This document shows positions 23,931 through 33,058 of a stretch of 33,429 bases of DNA, in pieces. The stretch is from Pseudoflavonifractor phocaeensis (GTDB lineage: Bacteria > Bacillota > Clostridia > Oscillospirales > Oscillospiraceae), in contig NZ_JADYTU010000021.1 in the NCBI RefSeq assembly GCF_021531375.1, forward strand, positions 1-33,429. The letters are read 5' to 3'. A program made the position numbers and the translations under genes. The notes under the pieces are model-generated. The model saw only the letters and a list, made by a program, of their open reading frames with translations. It made no database searches and was not told the DNA's origin. The stretch's first letter is position 1. The number at the start of each line of letters is the position of its first letter.

Positions 23931-24875
23931 ATGCGCCATTTGTTCATCATCAACCCTGCGGCGGGCAAACGGGAGAGTACCGCCAAGCTGGAACAGCTGC
24001 TGGAGCGGCTGAGTTTTGACCATGAGGTGGTCTATACCACGGGGGAGGGCCACGCCCAGAACATCGCCGAGCAGGCGGTTCGGGAGGGAGGACCGGTCCG
24101 GATCTACGCCTGCGGAGGAGACGGGACGCTGAACGAGGTGGTCAATGGGGCGGCGGGGCACGGGCAGGCGGCGATCACCTGCGTCCCAAAAGGGACTGGG
24201 AATGATTTTTTAAAGGTGTTCGGCCCTGATTACCGGACGTTGTTTTATGACCTTGAAAAGTTGGCTGTGGGCCCCCAGACCCCCTTTGATCTCATCGACT
24301 GCAACGGAAAATTGGGGATCGACGTGGTGTGTACCGGAGTGGACGCCCGCATTGCCGCCGATGTCCACCGCTATAAGGACTGGCCGTTTGTTTCCGGCAT
24401 GGGGGCCTACTGTCTGGCGTTAGTGGAAAACGTGCTGTTCAAGGGGATTTCCCACCCCATGTCCGTACATATGGGGGAGCGGGAATGGTCCGGGGACACA
24501 ACCATCGTCTGCGTCTGCAACGGACGCCATTACGGAGGCGGCTTTATGCCGGTGCCGGAGGCAGTGCCCGACGACGGAGTGCTGGATATGCTGCTGATCC
24601 CCAAGGTCAGCCTGTTCACGTTCGGCCGGCTGGTGGGCAAGTACGCCCAGGGGTTGTACCGGGACTACCCGGAGCTGATCTGGGACTGCCACGGGACCCG
24701 TTTGGACTGTTCCTCCCGGGAGGAGATGATCGCCGTGGTGGACGGAGAGGTCATGCGGGACCGGGCATTCACTATCCGCCTGTCAGAGAAGAAGGTGAAC
24801 TTCTTTTACCCGGAGGGAGCGGTTTACGCGCCGCGGACGGGCCGGGCGCCGGAACGGGAGGCGTGTGTGAGATGA
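23931..24875 (+). CDS. Diacylglycerol/lipid kinase family protein (DgkB/YegS type)
   Basis: Soluble lipid kinase of the DAG-kinase catalytic family, 314 residues. The start FIINPAAGKRES, the glycine-rich nucleotide loop CGGDGTLNEVVNG (61-73) and PKGTGNDFLKVFG are diagnostic; the later VCVCNGRHYGGGFMPVPEA followed by DDGVLDM completes the set. By family it phosphorylates diacylglycerol or a related lipid for membrane turnover. The ATG at 23931 is chosen because the protein then begins exactly at the family's first strand, with GAGGA 5 bp upstream; the 45 upstream codons of open frame have no likeness to the family. The stop overlaps the start of the peptidase gene (ATGA), so the pair is translationally coupled. 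Confidence 0.9.
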   Translation: MRHLFIINPAAGKRESTAKLEQLLERLSFDHEVVYTTGEGHAQNIAEQAVREGGPVRIYACGGDGTLNEVVNGAAGHGQAAITCVPKGTGNDFLKVFGPDYRTLFYDLEKLAVGPQTPFDLIDCNGKLGIDVVCTGVDARIAADVHRYKDWPFVSGMGAYCLALVENVLFKGISHPMSVHMGEREWSGDTTIVCVCNGRHYGGGFMPVPEAVPDDGVLDMLLIPKVSLFTFGRLVGKYAQGLYRDYPELIWDCHGTRLDCSSREEMIAVVDGEVMRDRAFTIRLSEKKVNFFYPEGAVYAPRTGRAPEREACVR

Positions 24876-25822
24876 GAAGGGGATGTTTCCTGCTGTCGGC
24901 GGTCCTGATGCTGGGGCTGCTGGCCGGGTGCGGAGGGCAGCAAGAGGAACTGGACCGGACGCGGATTCGTTCGGACACCACCTATTTGTGCCAGACCTTC
25001 CCCGACCGGGTCACCGGGACAGAGGGGGAGCGCCAGACCTGCGACTGGCTGGAGGAACAATTGGAGCAGGCGGGCTTTTCTTGCCAGGATGGCACGCTGC
25101 TGCGCCAATCCTTTTCCGGACTGAAGGGAAAGACCAGCGAAAACCTCACCGCCCTGTGCAACCGGGGCGGGGACCCGGTGCTGTGCGTGACAGCTCACTA
25201 TGACAATGTGGAGGGCTCCCCCGGCGCCCGGGACAACGGAGCGGCGGTGGCCGTCCTGCTGGAGCTGGCCCGCTGCCTGGGGCAGGAGCAGCCGGAGCAG
25301 GCGGCGGAGATCCGGCTGATCTTTCTGGGATCGGAGGAAAACGGCTACTACGGCTCCCGGGCCTATCTGGAGAGCCTGAGCCCGGAGGAGCGGGAGCGCC
25401 ATCTGGCGGTGTTCAACATGGACATCAGCGCGGCCACCCGGGGCGAGGGGGAGCTGGTGTGCTGTACGCTGGGTGGCTGGGAGGACGGACAGTACCGGGA
25501 GGGAGATATTTTCTCCCCTGCGGAAAACCGGGTGTCCCAGGCGGTCTCGGAAGCCGGCCAGAAGATTCTGGGCGGGCCGGTGCCGGTGGTTCACGGCGGG
25601 GAGAGCGACCATGTCACCTTCCACCAGTGGGGGATCGACGCGGCCAACGTGTGCTGGCGGCGGCTTGAGGACGGGTTTCCGGTCCTGCCTTCTGAGTATC
25701 ACAAACCGGAGGATACGGCAGAGACCATCGACTACGAGACGGCTTGGACCACGGGCCGCTGTGTCCTGGAGGCGCTGCGGCTCCTGGGAGGAGAAATTAG
25801 CACTCCAGAGAACGATTTGTGA
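24872..25822 (+). CDS. M28-family zinc metallopeptidase, lipoprotein
   Basis: Extracytoplasmic aminopeptidase-like enzyme of 316 residues. The signal MRRGCFLLSAVLMLGL ends in lipobox LLAGC with Cys20. Peptidase residues: His109 (VTAHYDN), Asp121 (GARDNGAA, bridging), Glu155/Glu156 (LGSEENGYYGSRAY, catalytic and ligand), Asp184 (FNMDIS) and His247 (GESDHVTFHQWG). All five metal/catalytic positions are present, so it is probably active, with N-terminal peptide or amino acid derivatives as substrate. The start overlaps the lipid kinase stop. The long frame upstream of 24872 is a shadow of the kinase gene. Confidence 0.9.
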   Translation: MRRGCFLLSAVLMLGLLAGCGGQQEELDRTRIRSDTTYLCQTFPDRVTGTEGERQTCDWLEEQLEQAGFSCQDGTLLRQSFSGLKGKTSENLTALCNRGGDPVLCVTAHYDNVEGSPGARDNGAAVAVLLELARCLGQEQPEQAAEIRLIFLGSEENGYYGSRAYLESLSPEERERHLAVFNMDISAATRGEGELVCCTLGGWEDGQYREGDIFSPAENRVSQAVSEAGQKILGGPVPVVHGGESDHVTFHQWGIDAANVCWRRLEDGFPVLPSEYHKPEDTAETIDYETAWTTGRCVLEALRLLGGEISTPENDL

Positions 25823-25840
25823 ACGAAATGTAAAACCTAA

Positions 25841-25885
25841 AAAAATCAACCCCAAATTTTTAAAATTAGGGGTTGATTTTTTTGC
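25841..25885 (+). terminator. Intrinsic terminator of the kinase-peptidase operon
   Basis: AAAAATCAACCCC (25841-25853) pairs with GGGGTTGATTTTT (25869-25881), with an AT-rich 15-base loop that can fold on itself, and a further T-run. Its right arm includes the TTGATT used as -35 of groESL. Confidence 0.9.
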
Positions 25886-25901
25886 GCAAAGCGGTTATTA
25901 T
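25873..25901 (+). promoter_or_regulatory. Promoter of groESL
   Basis: TTGATT (25873-25878), 17-bp spacer, TATTAT (25896-25901), start near 25908. The CIRCE operator begins 12 bp after the -10, so HrcA would block open-complex or early elongation. Confidence 0.75.
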
Positions 25902-25912
25902 CATACTTGTAT

Positions 25913-25939
25913 TTGGCACTCGAACAAAATGAGTGCTAA
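25913..25939. promoter_or_regulatory. CIRCE operator (HrcA-binding site)
   Basis: TTGGCACTC, 9-bp spacer, GAGTGCTAA. It matches the CIRCE consensus TTAGCACTC-N9-GAGTGCTAA with one change (A to G at position 3 of the left arm). The site lies in the 5' leader of groES, so groESL is repressed by HrcA outside heat or protein stress. hrcA itself is not in the window. Confidence 0.96.
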
Positions 25940-25970
25940 GAAGAACGGCTGAGCAGGCTCGTTCCATTAA

Positions 25971-26297
<327 letters not shown>

Positions 26298-26400
26298 TCA
26301 CGAAGCGCACACAGGCGGAGCGTGACAACAACGAAGCGCGAAGCCGTCGTGAACGGCTATGCGCAGTAACATTGAAATCATCTCATTATTTTGGAGGTAA

Positions 26401-28038
<1,638 letters not shown>

Positions 28039-28146
28039 GAGACACCGCAAAGCCTTGAAATTGCTTGATTTTTGCGAGGCTGAGAAGCGGATTTGCGCCA
28101 AACTTACGCCACTTACGCCAAAATTTCAAGCGCATAATAGGGTTAC

Positions 28147-28190
28147 AAACTCCCGATGCTTACCGAATGGTAGGCATCGGGAGTTTTACA
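28147..28190 (+). terminator. Intrinsic terminator of groESL
   Basis: An 18-bp stem with one G-U pair (28147-28164 with 28169-28186), GAAT loop, then TTTTA. It lies about 110 bp after groEL. Confidence 0.88.
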
Positions 28191-28266
28191 TCTCAAGAGA
28201 CTTTACTTCTTGATTTTCTTATGTGTCATTGTTTTTCTTTATCCCTGGCTTTATCAGACATCTCTG

Positions 28267-28295
28267 TTGCAGAGCGGTTCACAGCATGATATGAT
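28267..28295 (+). promoter_or_regulatory. Promoter of the acetyltransferase gene
   Basis: TTGCAG (28267-28272), 17-bp spacer, TATGAT (28290-28295) with an extended TGA before the -10. The leader is about 30 nt. Confidence 0.65.
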
Positions 28296-28331
28296 AAAAT
28301 TAAGTAACAAAATTTGAACGGAGCACTCCAA

Positions 28332-28919
28332 ATGACAGAAAAAGAAAAAATGCTAAAGCAACAGCTTTACGATGCTAATCATGATACGGATTTGAAGCTG
28401 GAGCGTGTCAAGGCAAAGGAATTATGTCATCAATACAATCAGCTCTCTCCTGCGGATGAACAAGGGCAGCAAAAAATTCTATATCAACTTCTGGGTAAAA
28501 TGGGGGCAAACTGCTGCATAACCGCTCCCTTCTGGTGCGATTATGGTTACAATATTGAATTGGGAGAAAACTTTTACTCAAACCATAACCTTGTCATCCT
28601 CGATTGCGGAAAGGTGACCTTTGGCGACAATGTCTTTGTCGCACCGGACTGTGGCTTCCATACAGCGGGGCACCCCATCGATTATGAGCGCCGCAATCAG
28701 GGCTTGGAATATGCATATCCTATAACTGTTGGAGATAATGTCTGGATCGGTGCAGGCGTACAAGTGATGCCAGGAGTAAACATTGGAAGCAATGTGGTAA
28801 TTGGCGGCGGCAGCGTTGTTGTGAAAGATATCCCGAGCAACTCCGTAGCTGTCGGTAATCCGTGCAAAGTTATCCGTCCCATTACAGAGGATGATAAAAA
28901 AACTTACTGGGATCGGTAG
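28332..28919 (+). CDS. Sugar O-acetyltransferase (maltose/galactoside acetyltransferase family)
   Basis: Trimeric left-handed beta-helix enzyme of the Maa/LacA/NodL family that acetylates a sugar hydroxyl with acetyl-CoA. 195 residues. The N-terminal cap (EKMLKQQLYDANHDTDLKLE) is the Mac domain. Hexapeptide strands begin near NIELGENFYSNHN, and catalytic His110 sits in CGFHTAGHP. The final GNPCKVIRPITEDDKKTYWD is standard. ATG at 28332 with GGAG 8 bp before; a TTG extension has no support. Codons are AT-rich and mixed, unlike groEL next door, which suggests later arrival. A promoter of its own precedes it and no clear terminator follows. Confidence 0.92.
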   Translation: MTEKEKMLKQQLYDANHDTDLKLERVKAKELCHQYNQLSPADEQGQQKILYQLLGKMGANCCITAPFWCDYGYNIELGENFYSNHNLVILDCGKVTFGDNVFVAPDCGFHTAGHPIDYERRNQGLEYAYPITVGDNVWIGAGVQVMPGVNIGSNVVIGGGSVVVKDIPSNSVAVGNPCKVIRPITEDDKKTYWDR

Positions 28920-29090
28920 CTTCTGACTGATCGGGTAGTTGAACAGCGAGGAAAACAGGATTTTCCATCACGCTATTAAGCAGGGAAGCCGCATGATGAA
29001 CGCCTTTGAGCACAATGGAAATCATAAGATCCAACTTCTATTTCGACAAGGTTTTGCGTAGAGACGCGTAGAGACGCGCCTCTCTGCGGA

Positions 29091-29120
29091 TTGACAAGCG
29101 AGCCTTTACTATGGTACAAT
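29091..29120 (+). promoter_or_regulatory. Near-consensus promoter of the ygjV-yczE pair
   Basis: A perfect TTGACA (29091-29096), 18-bp spacer, TACAAT (29115-29120); a second TATAAT overlaps at 29120-29125. Start expected near 29127. Confidence 0.8.
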
Positions 29121-29170
29121 ATAATTCCAAAATTTGTGTGGATTTTTCTGGAACATCGCATCCATTTTTC

Positions 29171-29203
29171 GCCACGCACCCTTGCTGGGTGCGTGGCTTT
29201 TTT
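29171..29203 (+). terminator. Intrinsic terminator inside the ygjV leader (possible attenuator)
   Basis: GCCACGCACCC (29171-29181) pairs perfectly with GGGTGCGTGGC (29187-29197), loop TTGCT, then six T. It lies after the promoter and directly before the GGGAGG ribosome site (29207-29212) of ygjV. Transcripts from that promoter must pass it, so it may attenuate. It could alternatively end transcription from upstream if a further start exists. Confidence 0.85.
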
Positions 29204-29220
29204 CATGGGAGGACAGACGA

Positions 29221-29757
29221 ATGAATGTGCTTTATCAGATGATCGGCTTTGGTGCATTAATTACTATGGGACTCAGCTACTGGCAGAAGGACAAGCGCAT
29301 GATCTTGCTGTGGCAGGTAGTTGCCAATTTGATTTTTGCCATCCATTATGCACTACTTCACGCCCTGTCTGGTGCAGTATGTAGCTTTTTTCAAATTATC
29401 GTGTTGATGCTTTTCCTATTACAGGAGCGGTTTCGTTGGAACAAGGTCGCCACGGCGATGCCTATCGCAGCTGTGTTCCTGCTGATTGCTGTGTTAACCT
29501 ACGAAACGCCAGTGACGCTGCTGCCTATTTTGGCATCGTTGGTGGCCCTGCTGCCCTTCTTCCAGTCTAACAAGCGGGTGATACAGGGCGCGGGCATTGT
29601 CAGCGGCCTTTCGTGGCTGGTGTATGTCATTGCGGTGCGTTCCTATTCCGGCATGGTGACGGAGTCCGTGCTGACGTTGATCACGGCGGCATCCCTGATG
29701 AAAAAAGAGCCGAAAGGCGGCGCGGAGCAGGAATACGCCCGGATAAAGGGGAGATAG
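29221..29757 (+). CDS. YgjV-family membrane protein
   Basis: 178 residues with about six hydrophobic segments, matching the YgjV family of small inner-membrane proteins of unknown function. Its first helix IGFGALITMGLSYWQKDKRM and the WQVVANLIFAIHYALL segment with the conserved H-Y and the end TESVLTLITAASLM fit the family. ATG at 29221 lies 8 bp after GGGAGG. An in-frame TTG codon run starting 29134 lies inside the leader and is not a credible start. The next gene begins 6 bp after the stop. GC content is lower than the chromosome average here but higher than in yczE. Confidence 0.82.
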   Translation: MNVLYQMIGFGALITMGLSYWQKDKRMILLWQVVANLIFAIHYALLHALSGAVCSFFQIIVLMLFLLQERFRWNKVATAMPIAAVFLLIAVLTYETPVTLLPILASLVALLPFFQSNKRVIQGAGIVSGLSWLVYVIAVRSYSGMVTESVLTLITAASLMKKEPKGGAEQEYARIKGR

Positions 29758-29763
29758 AATAAT

Positions 29764-30387
29764 ATGTCTCGCAAAAAGATGATATTAAAACTTTTGACTG
29801 TCATTGTAGGAACAGTAATTGCTGCATTCGGATTGGATATAGCAATTTATGCCGGTTTTGGTTCCGCAACACTTGCGGTATTATGGCAGGGGATGGCAAA
29901 GACGATCCGTATAACCATTGGGCAGGCATCGTTGATCATTGCCTCGGCAATGGTGGTCTTTTGCTGGTTTTATGACAGAAAGCAAATCCATATAGGGACG
30001 ATACTGTATCAAGTAATCTATAGCTTTTGCATCGATTTATTTGCCCCGTTTTTGCATTATAGCAGCTCAAAACTGGCGAATTTCCTTATAATGATATGCG
30101 GACTTGTTATATTCAGTTTTGGTTCAGCGCTTTATTCCCTTGCGGACTTTGGAAAAGGACCCTATGAAGCTTTAACATTTGCTTTTGTACATAAAAATCA
30201 ATGGCCCATTCAAAATGTTAGAATCATATTAGATGTGATGTGTGTTTTGCTTGGATGGATTTTGGGAGGTACTGTTGGAATTTGCACGATTGCAACAATT
30301 ATGCTGTCAGGCGCGTTGTTACAGAAGTTTGTAAAAATCCTAAAGCCTGCTATAGACACAATTGTTTTGGGAAAGGCAATCCATTAA
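29764..30387 (+). CDS. YczE/YitT-like membrane protein
   Basis: 207 residues with five to six hydrophobic segments. KLLTVIVGTVIAAFGLDIAI and the central FGSALYSLADFGKGPYEAL resemble the YczE-type family (COG2364), which has no assigned biochemical function; in Bacillus yczE lies next to the surfactin-activating sfp locus. The gene is the most AT-rich in the window and uses many ATA, AAA and TTA codons, a strong sign of foreign origin. GGGGAG stands about 10 bp before ATG. Ends the AT-rich cassette. Confidence 0.8.
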   Translation: MSRKKMILKLLTVIVGTVIAAFGLDIAIYAGFGSATLAVLWQGMAKTIRITIGQASLIIASAMVVFCWFYDRKQIHIGTILYQVIYSFCIDLFAPFLHYSSSKLANFLIMICGLVIFSFGSALYSLADFGKGPYEALTFAFVHKNQWPIQNVRIILDVMCVLLGWILGGTVGICTIATIMLSGALLQKFVKILKPAIDTIVLGKAIH

Positions 30388-30544
30388 GACTGCTTTTGAA
30401 CTAAAGTTGTACTAAACTTGAACTGTTTTCGAATTGCATCTGTATTCTATACCCGGACAGTGGCATTTTAAAGAGAGTTATGGTAAGCTTAGCATAAGAA
30501 ATCGTCCGAAGCTCCTGTAAGGGCCTGAGGGGAAAGGAGAGTTT

Positions 30545-30973
30545 ATGCTTCCAAGTACGATTTGGCTGATAATGGTCGTGGTGCTGGTGGCGGGCGAGGC
30601 GCTGACGGCGGGTCTGACCTTTATCTGGTTTGCGGTGGGGGCTCTGGGCGGACTGATCGTGTCCCTATTTGGGGGACCCATCTGGCTCCAGGTGGTGCTG
30701 TTCCTGTCTCTGTCCGCCCTGGCGCTGGCTCTGGTCCGGCCTGTGGCCGCAAAGCTGATGCAGTCGGGCCGGGTGGCCACCAACGCCGACCGGGTCATTG
30801 GCAAGACCGCCATTGTCACCGAGGCCATCGACAATGTGGCCGGCAAGGGCCAGGTCAGTGTGGCCGGCCAGATCTGGACGGCCCGCAGCGAGCGGGACGT
30901 GGTGATCCCCAAGGACGCGGAGGTCACCGTGCTCCGGATCGAGGGCGTCAAAGTCTTCGTAGAGACAAAATAA
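30545..30973 (+). CDS. NfeD-family membrane protein
   Basis: 142-residue short NfeD: two or three N-terminal helices (about 4-28 and 30-75) then a cytoplasmic or extracytoplasmic OB-fold domain (about 80-142: IGKTAIVTEAIDNVAGKGQV). Short NfeD proteins pair with SPFH/stomatin proteins and are thought to help organise membrane microdomains. That partner gene is next, 28 bp downstream. AAAGGAGAG 5 bp before the ATG. I could not find a convincing promoter in the 157-bp gap (30388-30544). Confidence 0.88.
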   Translation: MLPSTIWLIMVVVLVAGEALTAGLTFIWFAVGALGGLIVSLFGGPIWLQVVLFLSLSALALALVRPVAAKLMQSGRVATNADRVIGKTAIVTEAIDNVAGKGQVSVAGQIWTARSERDVVIPKDAEVTVLRIEGVKVFVETK

Positions 30974-31001
30974 GGATCAAAATTGAGGAGGAGAGACGGA
31001 A

Positions 31002-31973
31002 ATGGAAATTGTGAAATGGGTCGTATTAGGCGTAGGTATCTTGTTCCTGCTTCTTCTGCTGGGCTCCTGCATCAAGATCGTGCCCCAGTCCCGGGCCTTC
31101 GTCATTGAGCGTCTGGGCGCGTTCCGCACCGTGTGGGATGTGGGCCTGAAGTTTAAAATGCCCATCATCGAGCGGGTGGCCAAGAACGTATCCCTGAAGG
31201 AGCAGGTGGTGGACTTTGCGCCCCAGCCCGTCATCACCAAGGACAACGTGACCATGCAGATCGATACTGTGGTCTATTTCCAAATCACCGATCCCAAGCT
31301 GTACACTTACGGCGTGGAGAACCCCCTGTCCGCCATTGAGAATCTGACCGCCACCACCCTGCGTAATATCATCGGCGACCTGGAGCTGGACCAGTCCCTG
31401 ACCAGCCGGGACCACATCAACACGCAGATGCGCTCCATTCTGGACGAGGCCACCGATCCCTGGGGCATCAAAGTCAACCGGGTGGAGCTGAAGAACATCA
31501 TGCCGCCCCGCGATATTCAGGAGTCCATGGAGAAGCAGATGCGGGCCGAGCGTGAGCGCCGCGAGGCCATCCTCCAGGCCGAGGGTCAGAAGCAGTCCCA
31601 GATCCTGGTGGCTGAGGGCGAGAAGCAGTCTGCCATCCTCCGGGCCGACGCCGCCAAGCAGGCGGCCATCCTCCAGGCGGAGGGTGCCAAGCAGGCCAAG
31701 ATCCTGGAGGCCGAGGCTGAGGCTGAGGCCATCCTGAAGGTCCAGCAGGCCACCGCCGACGCCATCAAGCTTATCAACGAGGCCGCTCCCGGCGACGCCG
31801 TCATCAAGATCAAGGCACTGGAAGCCTTCCAGGCTGCCGCCAACGGCAAGGCCACCAAGATCATCGTCCCCAGCGAGATTCAGGGCCTGGCCGGTCTGGC
31901 CGCCGCCGCCAAGACGGTCTTCGATACCGAGGACCCCAAGGCTACCATCACCAAAACAGTGCCCAAGCAGTAA
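31002..31973 (+). CDS. SPFH/Band 7 (stomatin-like) membrane protein
   Basis: 323 residues; an N-terminal membrane anchor (about 5-22) then a Band 7 domain starting near PQSRAFVIERLGAFRTVWDV. It resembles QmcA/stomatin and the cluster partnered with NfeD. Residues 189-243 form five tandem 11-residue repeats (AILQAEGxKQS type), which should make a coiled coil for oligomerisation, followed by an Ala/Lys-rich end and a short hydrophobic patch LAGLAAAAKTV. GAGGAGGAGAG before the ATG. Likely acts in membrane organisation or protease regulation, inferred from family. Confidence 0.92.
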   Translation: MEIVKWVVLGVGILFLLLLLGSCIKIVPQSRAFVIERLGAFRTVWDVGLKFKMPIIERVAKNVSLKEQVVDFAPQPVITKDNVTMQIDTVVYFQITDPKLYTYGVENPLSAIENLTATTLRNIIGDLELDQSLTSRDHINTQMRSILDEATDPWGIKVNRVELKNIMPPRDIQESMEKQMRAERERREAILQAEGQKQSQILVAEGEKQSAILRADAAKQAAILQAEGAKQAKILEAEAEAEAILKVQQATADAIKLINEAAPGDAVIKIKALEAFQAAANGKATKIIVPSEIQGLAGLAAAAKTVFDTEDPKATITKTVPKQ

Positions 31974-32023
31974 GCAGGATCGAAAGATCCACCTATGAGC
32001 AGATCATATGATTGAATATTCCG

Positions 32024-32056
32024 AAAAGCGGCATGACCAACGTCATGCCGCTTTTT
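32024..32056 (+). terminator. Intrinsic terminator of nfeD-SPFH operon
   Basis: A perfect 14-bp stem, AAAAGCGGCATGAC (32024-32037) with GTCATGCCGCTTTT (32042-32055), CAAC loop, then T. Confidence 0.93.
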
Positions 32057-32220
32057 GAGCCTTCGCCAGAAGCGCACGTCTCGGAAAGCGCAATACCTGT
32101 CTGCGGGCACAAGATCGAAAGTTTTGCGTGTTTCTTTGCCGAAAAAATAACAAAAATTTCAAGACAAAAAATCGCGTCCCCTTCACATACTGACGCTGAA
32201 TGGTTTTGGAAAGGGGCGCG

Positions 32221-32970
32221 GTGGATGTGAGAGGAAGAGGTCTGCGGGGCGTAGGGCTGGGATTGTTGATCGCCTGTTTTGCGCTGACCTTGGGACCGGG
32301 ACCGGGGGCAGTTCAACCCGTTGGCGGAGGTGCTCGGGTAGAGATCAGGGAGGGCGACCCGCCTCTGGTAGCCCTCACCTTTGACGACGGCCCCCGGAGC
32401 ACCACCACCGGGCGGCTGCTGGAGGGGCTGGCCCTGCGGGAGGTGCCCGCCACCTTTTTCCTGGTGGGGGAACGGATCGCGGGCAATGAGGAGCTGATCC
32501 GGGAAATGGCGTCCCAAGGGCACCAGATCGGGGTCCACACTTTTGACCATGTGCGGGTGACCGAACTTTCCCGGCGGGAATTTGATCTCCAGGTCAGCAA
32601 GACCAGGGCCCTGCTGACGGACATTCTGGGCCTAGGGGACTACTGGCTCCGCCCCCCCTACGGAATCGTGGACAACTCAGTGGAGCAGTGGGCGGACGGC
32701 CCCCTGATTCTCTGGTCCGTGGACCCGGAGGACTGGAAGGACAAGCATACCGACCGGATCGTGGCCGCGGTGACGGGACAGGTGAAGGACGGAGACATCA
32801 TCCTGATGCACGATATCTACTACACCTCGGTGGATGCCGCCCTTCGGATCGTGGACGAATTGCTGGGCCGGGGATACTGCTTTGTCACAGTGGAACAGCT
32901 CATGGCGCTGAGGGGTGTCCAGCCGGAGAAAGGGGCGCTGTATACTGCTCTTGTGCCCGGGGATATTTGA
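32221..32970 (+). CDS. Polysaccharide deacetylase (carbohydrate esterase 4)
   Basis: Metal-dependent N- or O-deacetylase acting on wall or capsule polysaccharide, about 249 residues. After a hydrophobic N-terminal helix (LRGVGLGLLIACFALTLG), likely a signal anchor, the NodB domain has TFDDGP (Asp-Asp), HTFDH zinc-binding histidines (GVHTFDHVR), RPPYG, and LMHDI near the end. All motif positions are present, so it should be active. The start is not certain: GTG at 32221 is 4-5 bp after AAAGGGG, GTG at 32227 is also in frame, and ATG at 32200 has no ribosome site. No clear promoter was seen in the AT-rich 150 bp before it. Confidence 0.92.
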   Translation: MDVRGRGLRGVGLGLLIACFALTLGPGPGAVQPVGGGARVEIREGDPPLVALTFDDGPRSTTTGRLLEGLALREVPATFFLVGERIAGNEELIREMASQGHQIGVHTFDHVRVTELSRREFDLQVSKTRALLTDILGLGDYWLRPPYGIVDNSVEQWADGPLILWSVDPEDWKDKHTDRIVAAVTGQVKDGDIILMHDIYYTSVDAALRIVDELLGRGYCFVTVEQLMALRGVQPEKGALYTALVPGDI

Positions 32971-32999
32971 GGGAACATCCATTAAATTTGGAAAAGTGA

Positions 33000-33028
33000 T
33001 TGTAATTTTCCTCTCTTTCATGTAAACT
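33000..33028 (+). promoter_or_regulatory. Probable promoter of the 58-residue gene
   Basis: TTGTAA (33000-33005), 17-bp spacer, TAAACT (33023-33028). Confidence 0.5.
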
Positions 33029-33058
33029 AGGGACAACAGCCCACATTGAAGGAGGAAC

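Larger units (their letters stand above)
28039..28331 (+). other. Intergenic region from groEL to the AT-rich cassette
   Basis: No gene is supported. It contains a 9-bp inverted repeat, CTTGAAATT (28052-28060) and AATTTCAAG (28122-28130), a tandem ACTTACGCC pair (28102-28119), the groEL terminator, and the promoter of the acetyltransferase gene. Base composition shifts from GC-rich to AT-rich across it. Frames that run through are unlike any known protein. Confidence 0.6.
28920..29220 (+). other. Intergenic region with a 40-codon remnant and a leader
   Basis: An open frame without a normal start (TTG at 28939, TAG at 29059-29061) encodes 40 residues that I do not recognise; it may be a decayed gene end. 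Next come a tandem GCGTAGAGAC pair (29056-29075) and a CGTAGAGA/TCTCTGCG stem, then the ygjV promoter and leader. Confidence 0.45.

Noticed and set aside
23840-25963. A 13-bp sequence, GAGCAGGCTCGTT, at 23840-23852 and again at 25951-25963, each upstream of a gene.
   Set aside because: A 13-mer match is expected by chance several times in a window this size, and flanks do not agree.
28920-30480. Mobile-element ends or a target-site duplication around the AT-rich cassette.
   Set aside because: I compared the left (28040-28200) and right (30390-30540) edges by eye and found no shared direct repeat of useful length and no recombinase gene.
32012-32230. A 72-codon frame between the SPFH gene and the deacetylase.
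   Set aside because: It begins before and runs through the SPFH terminator hairpin and has no ribosome site.
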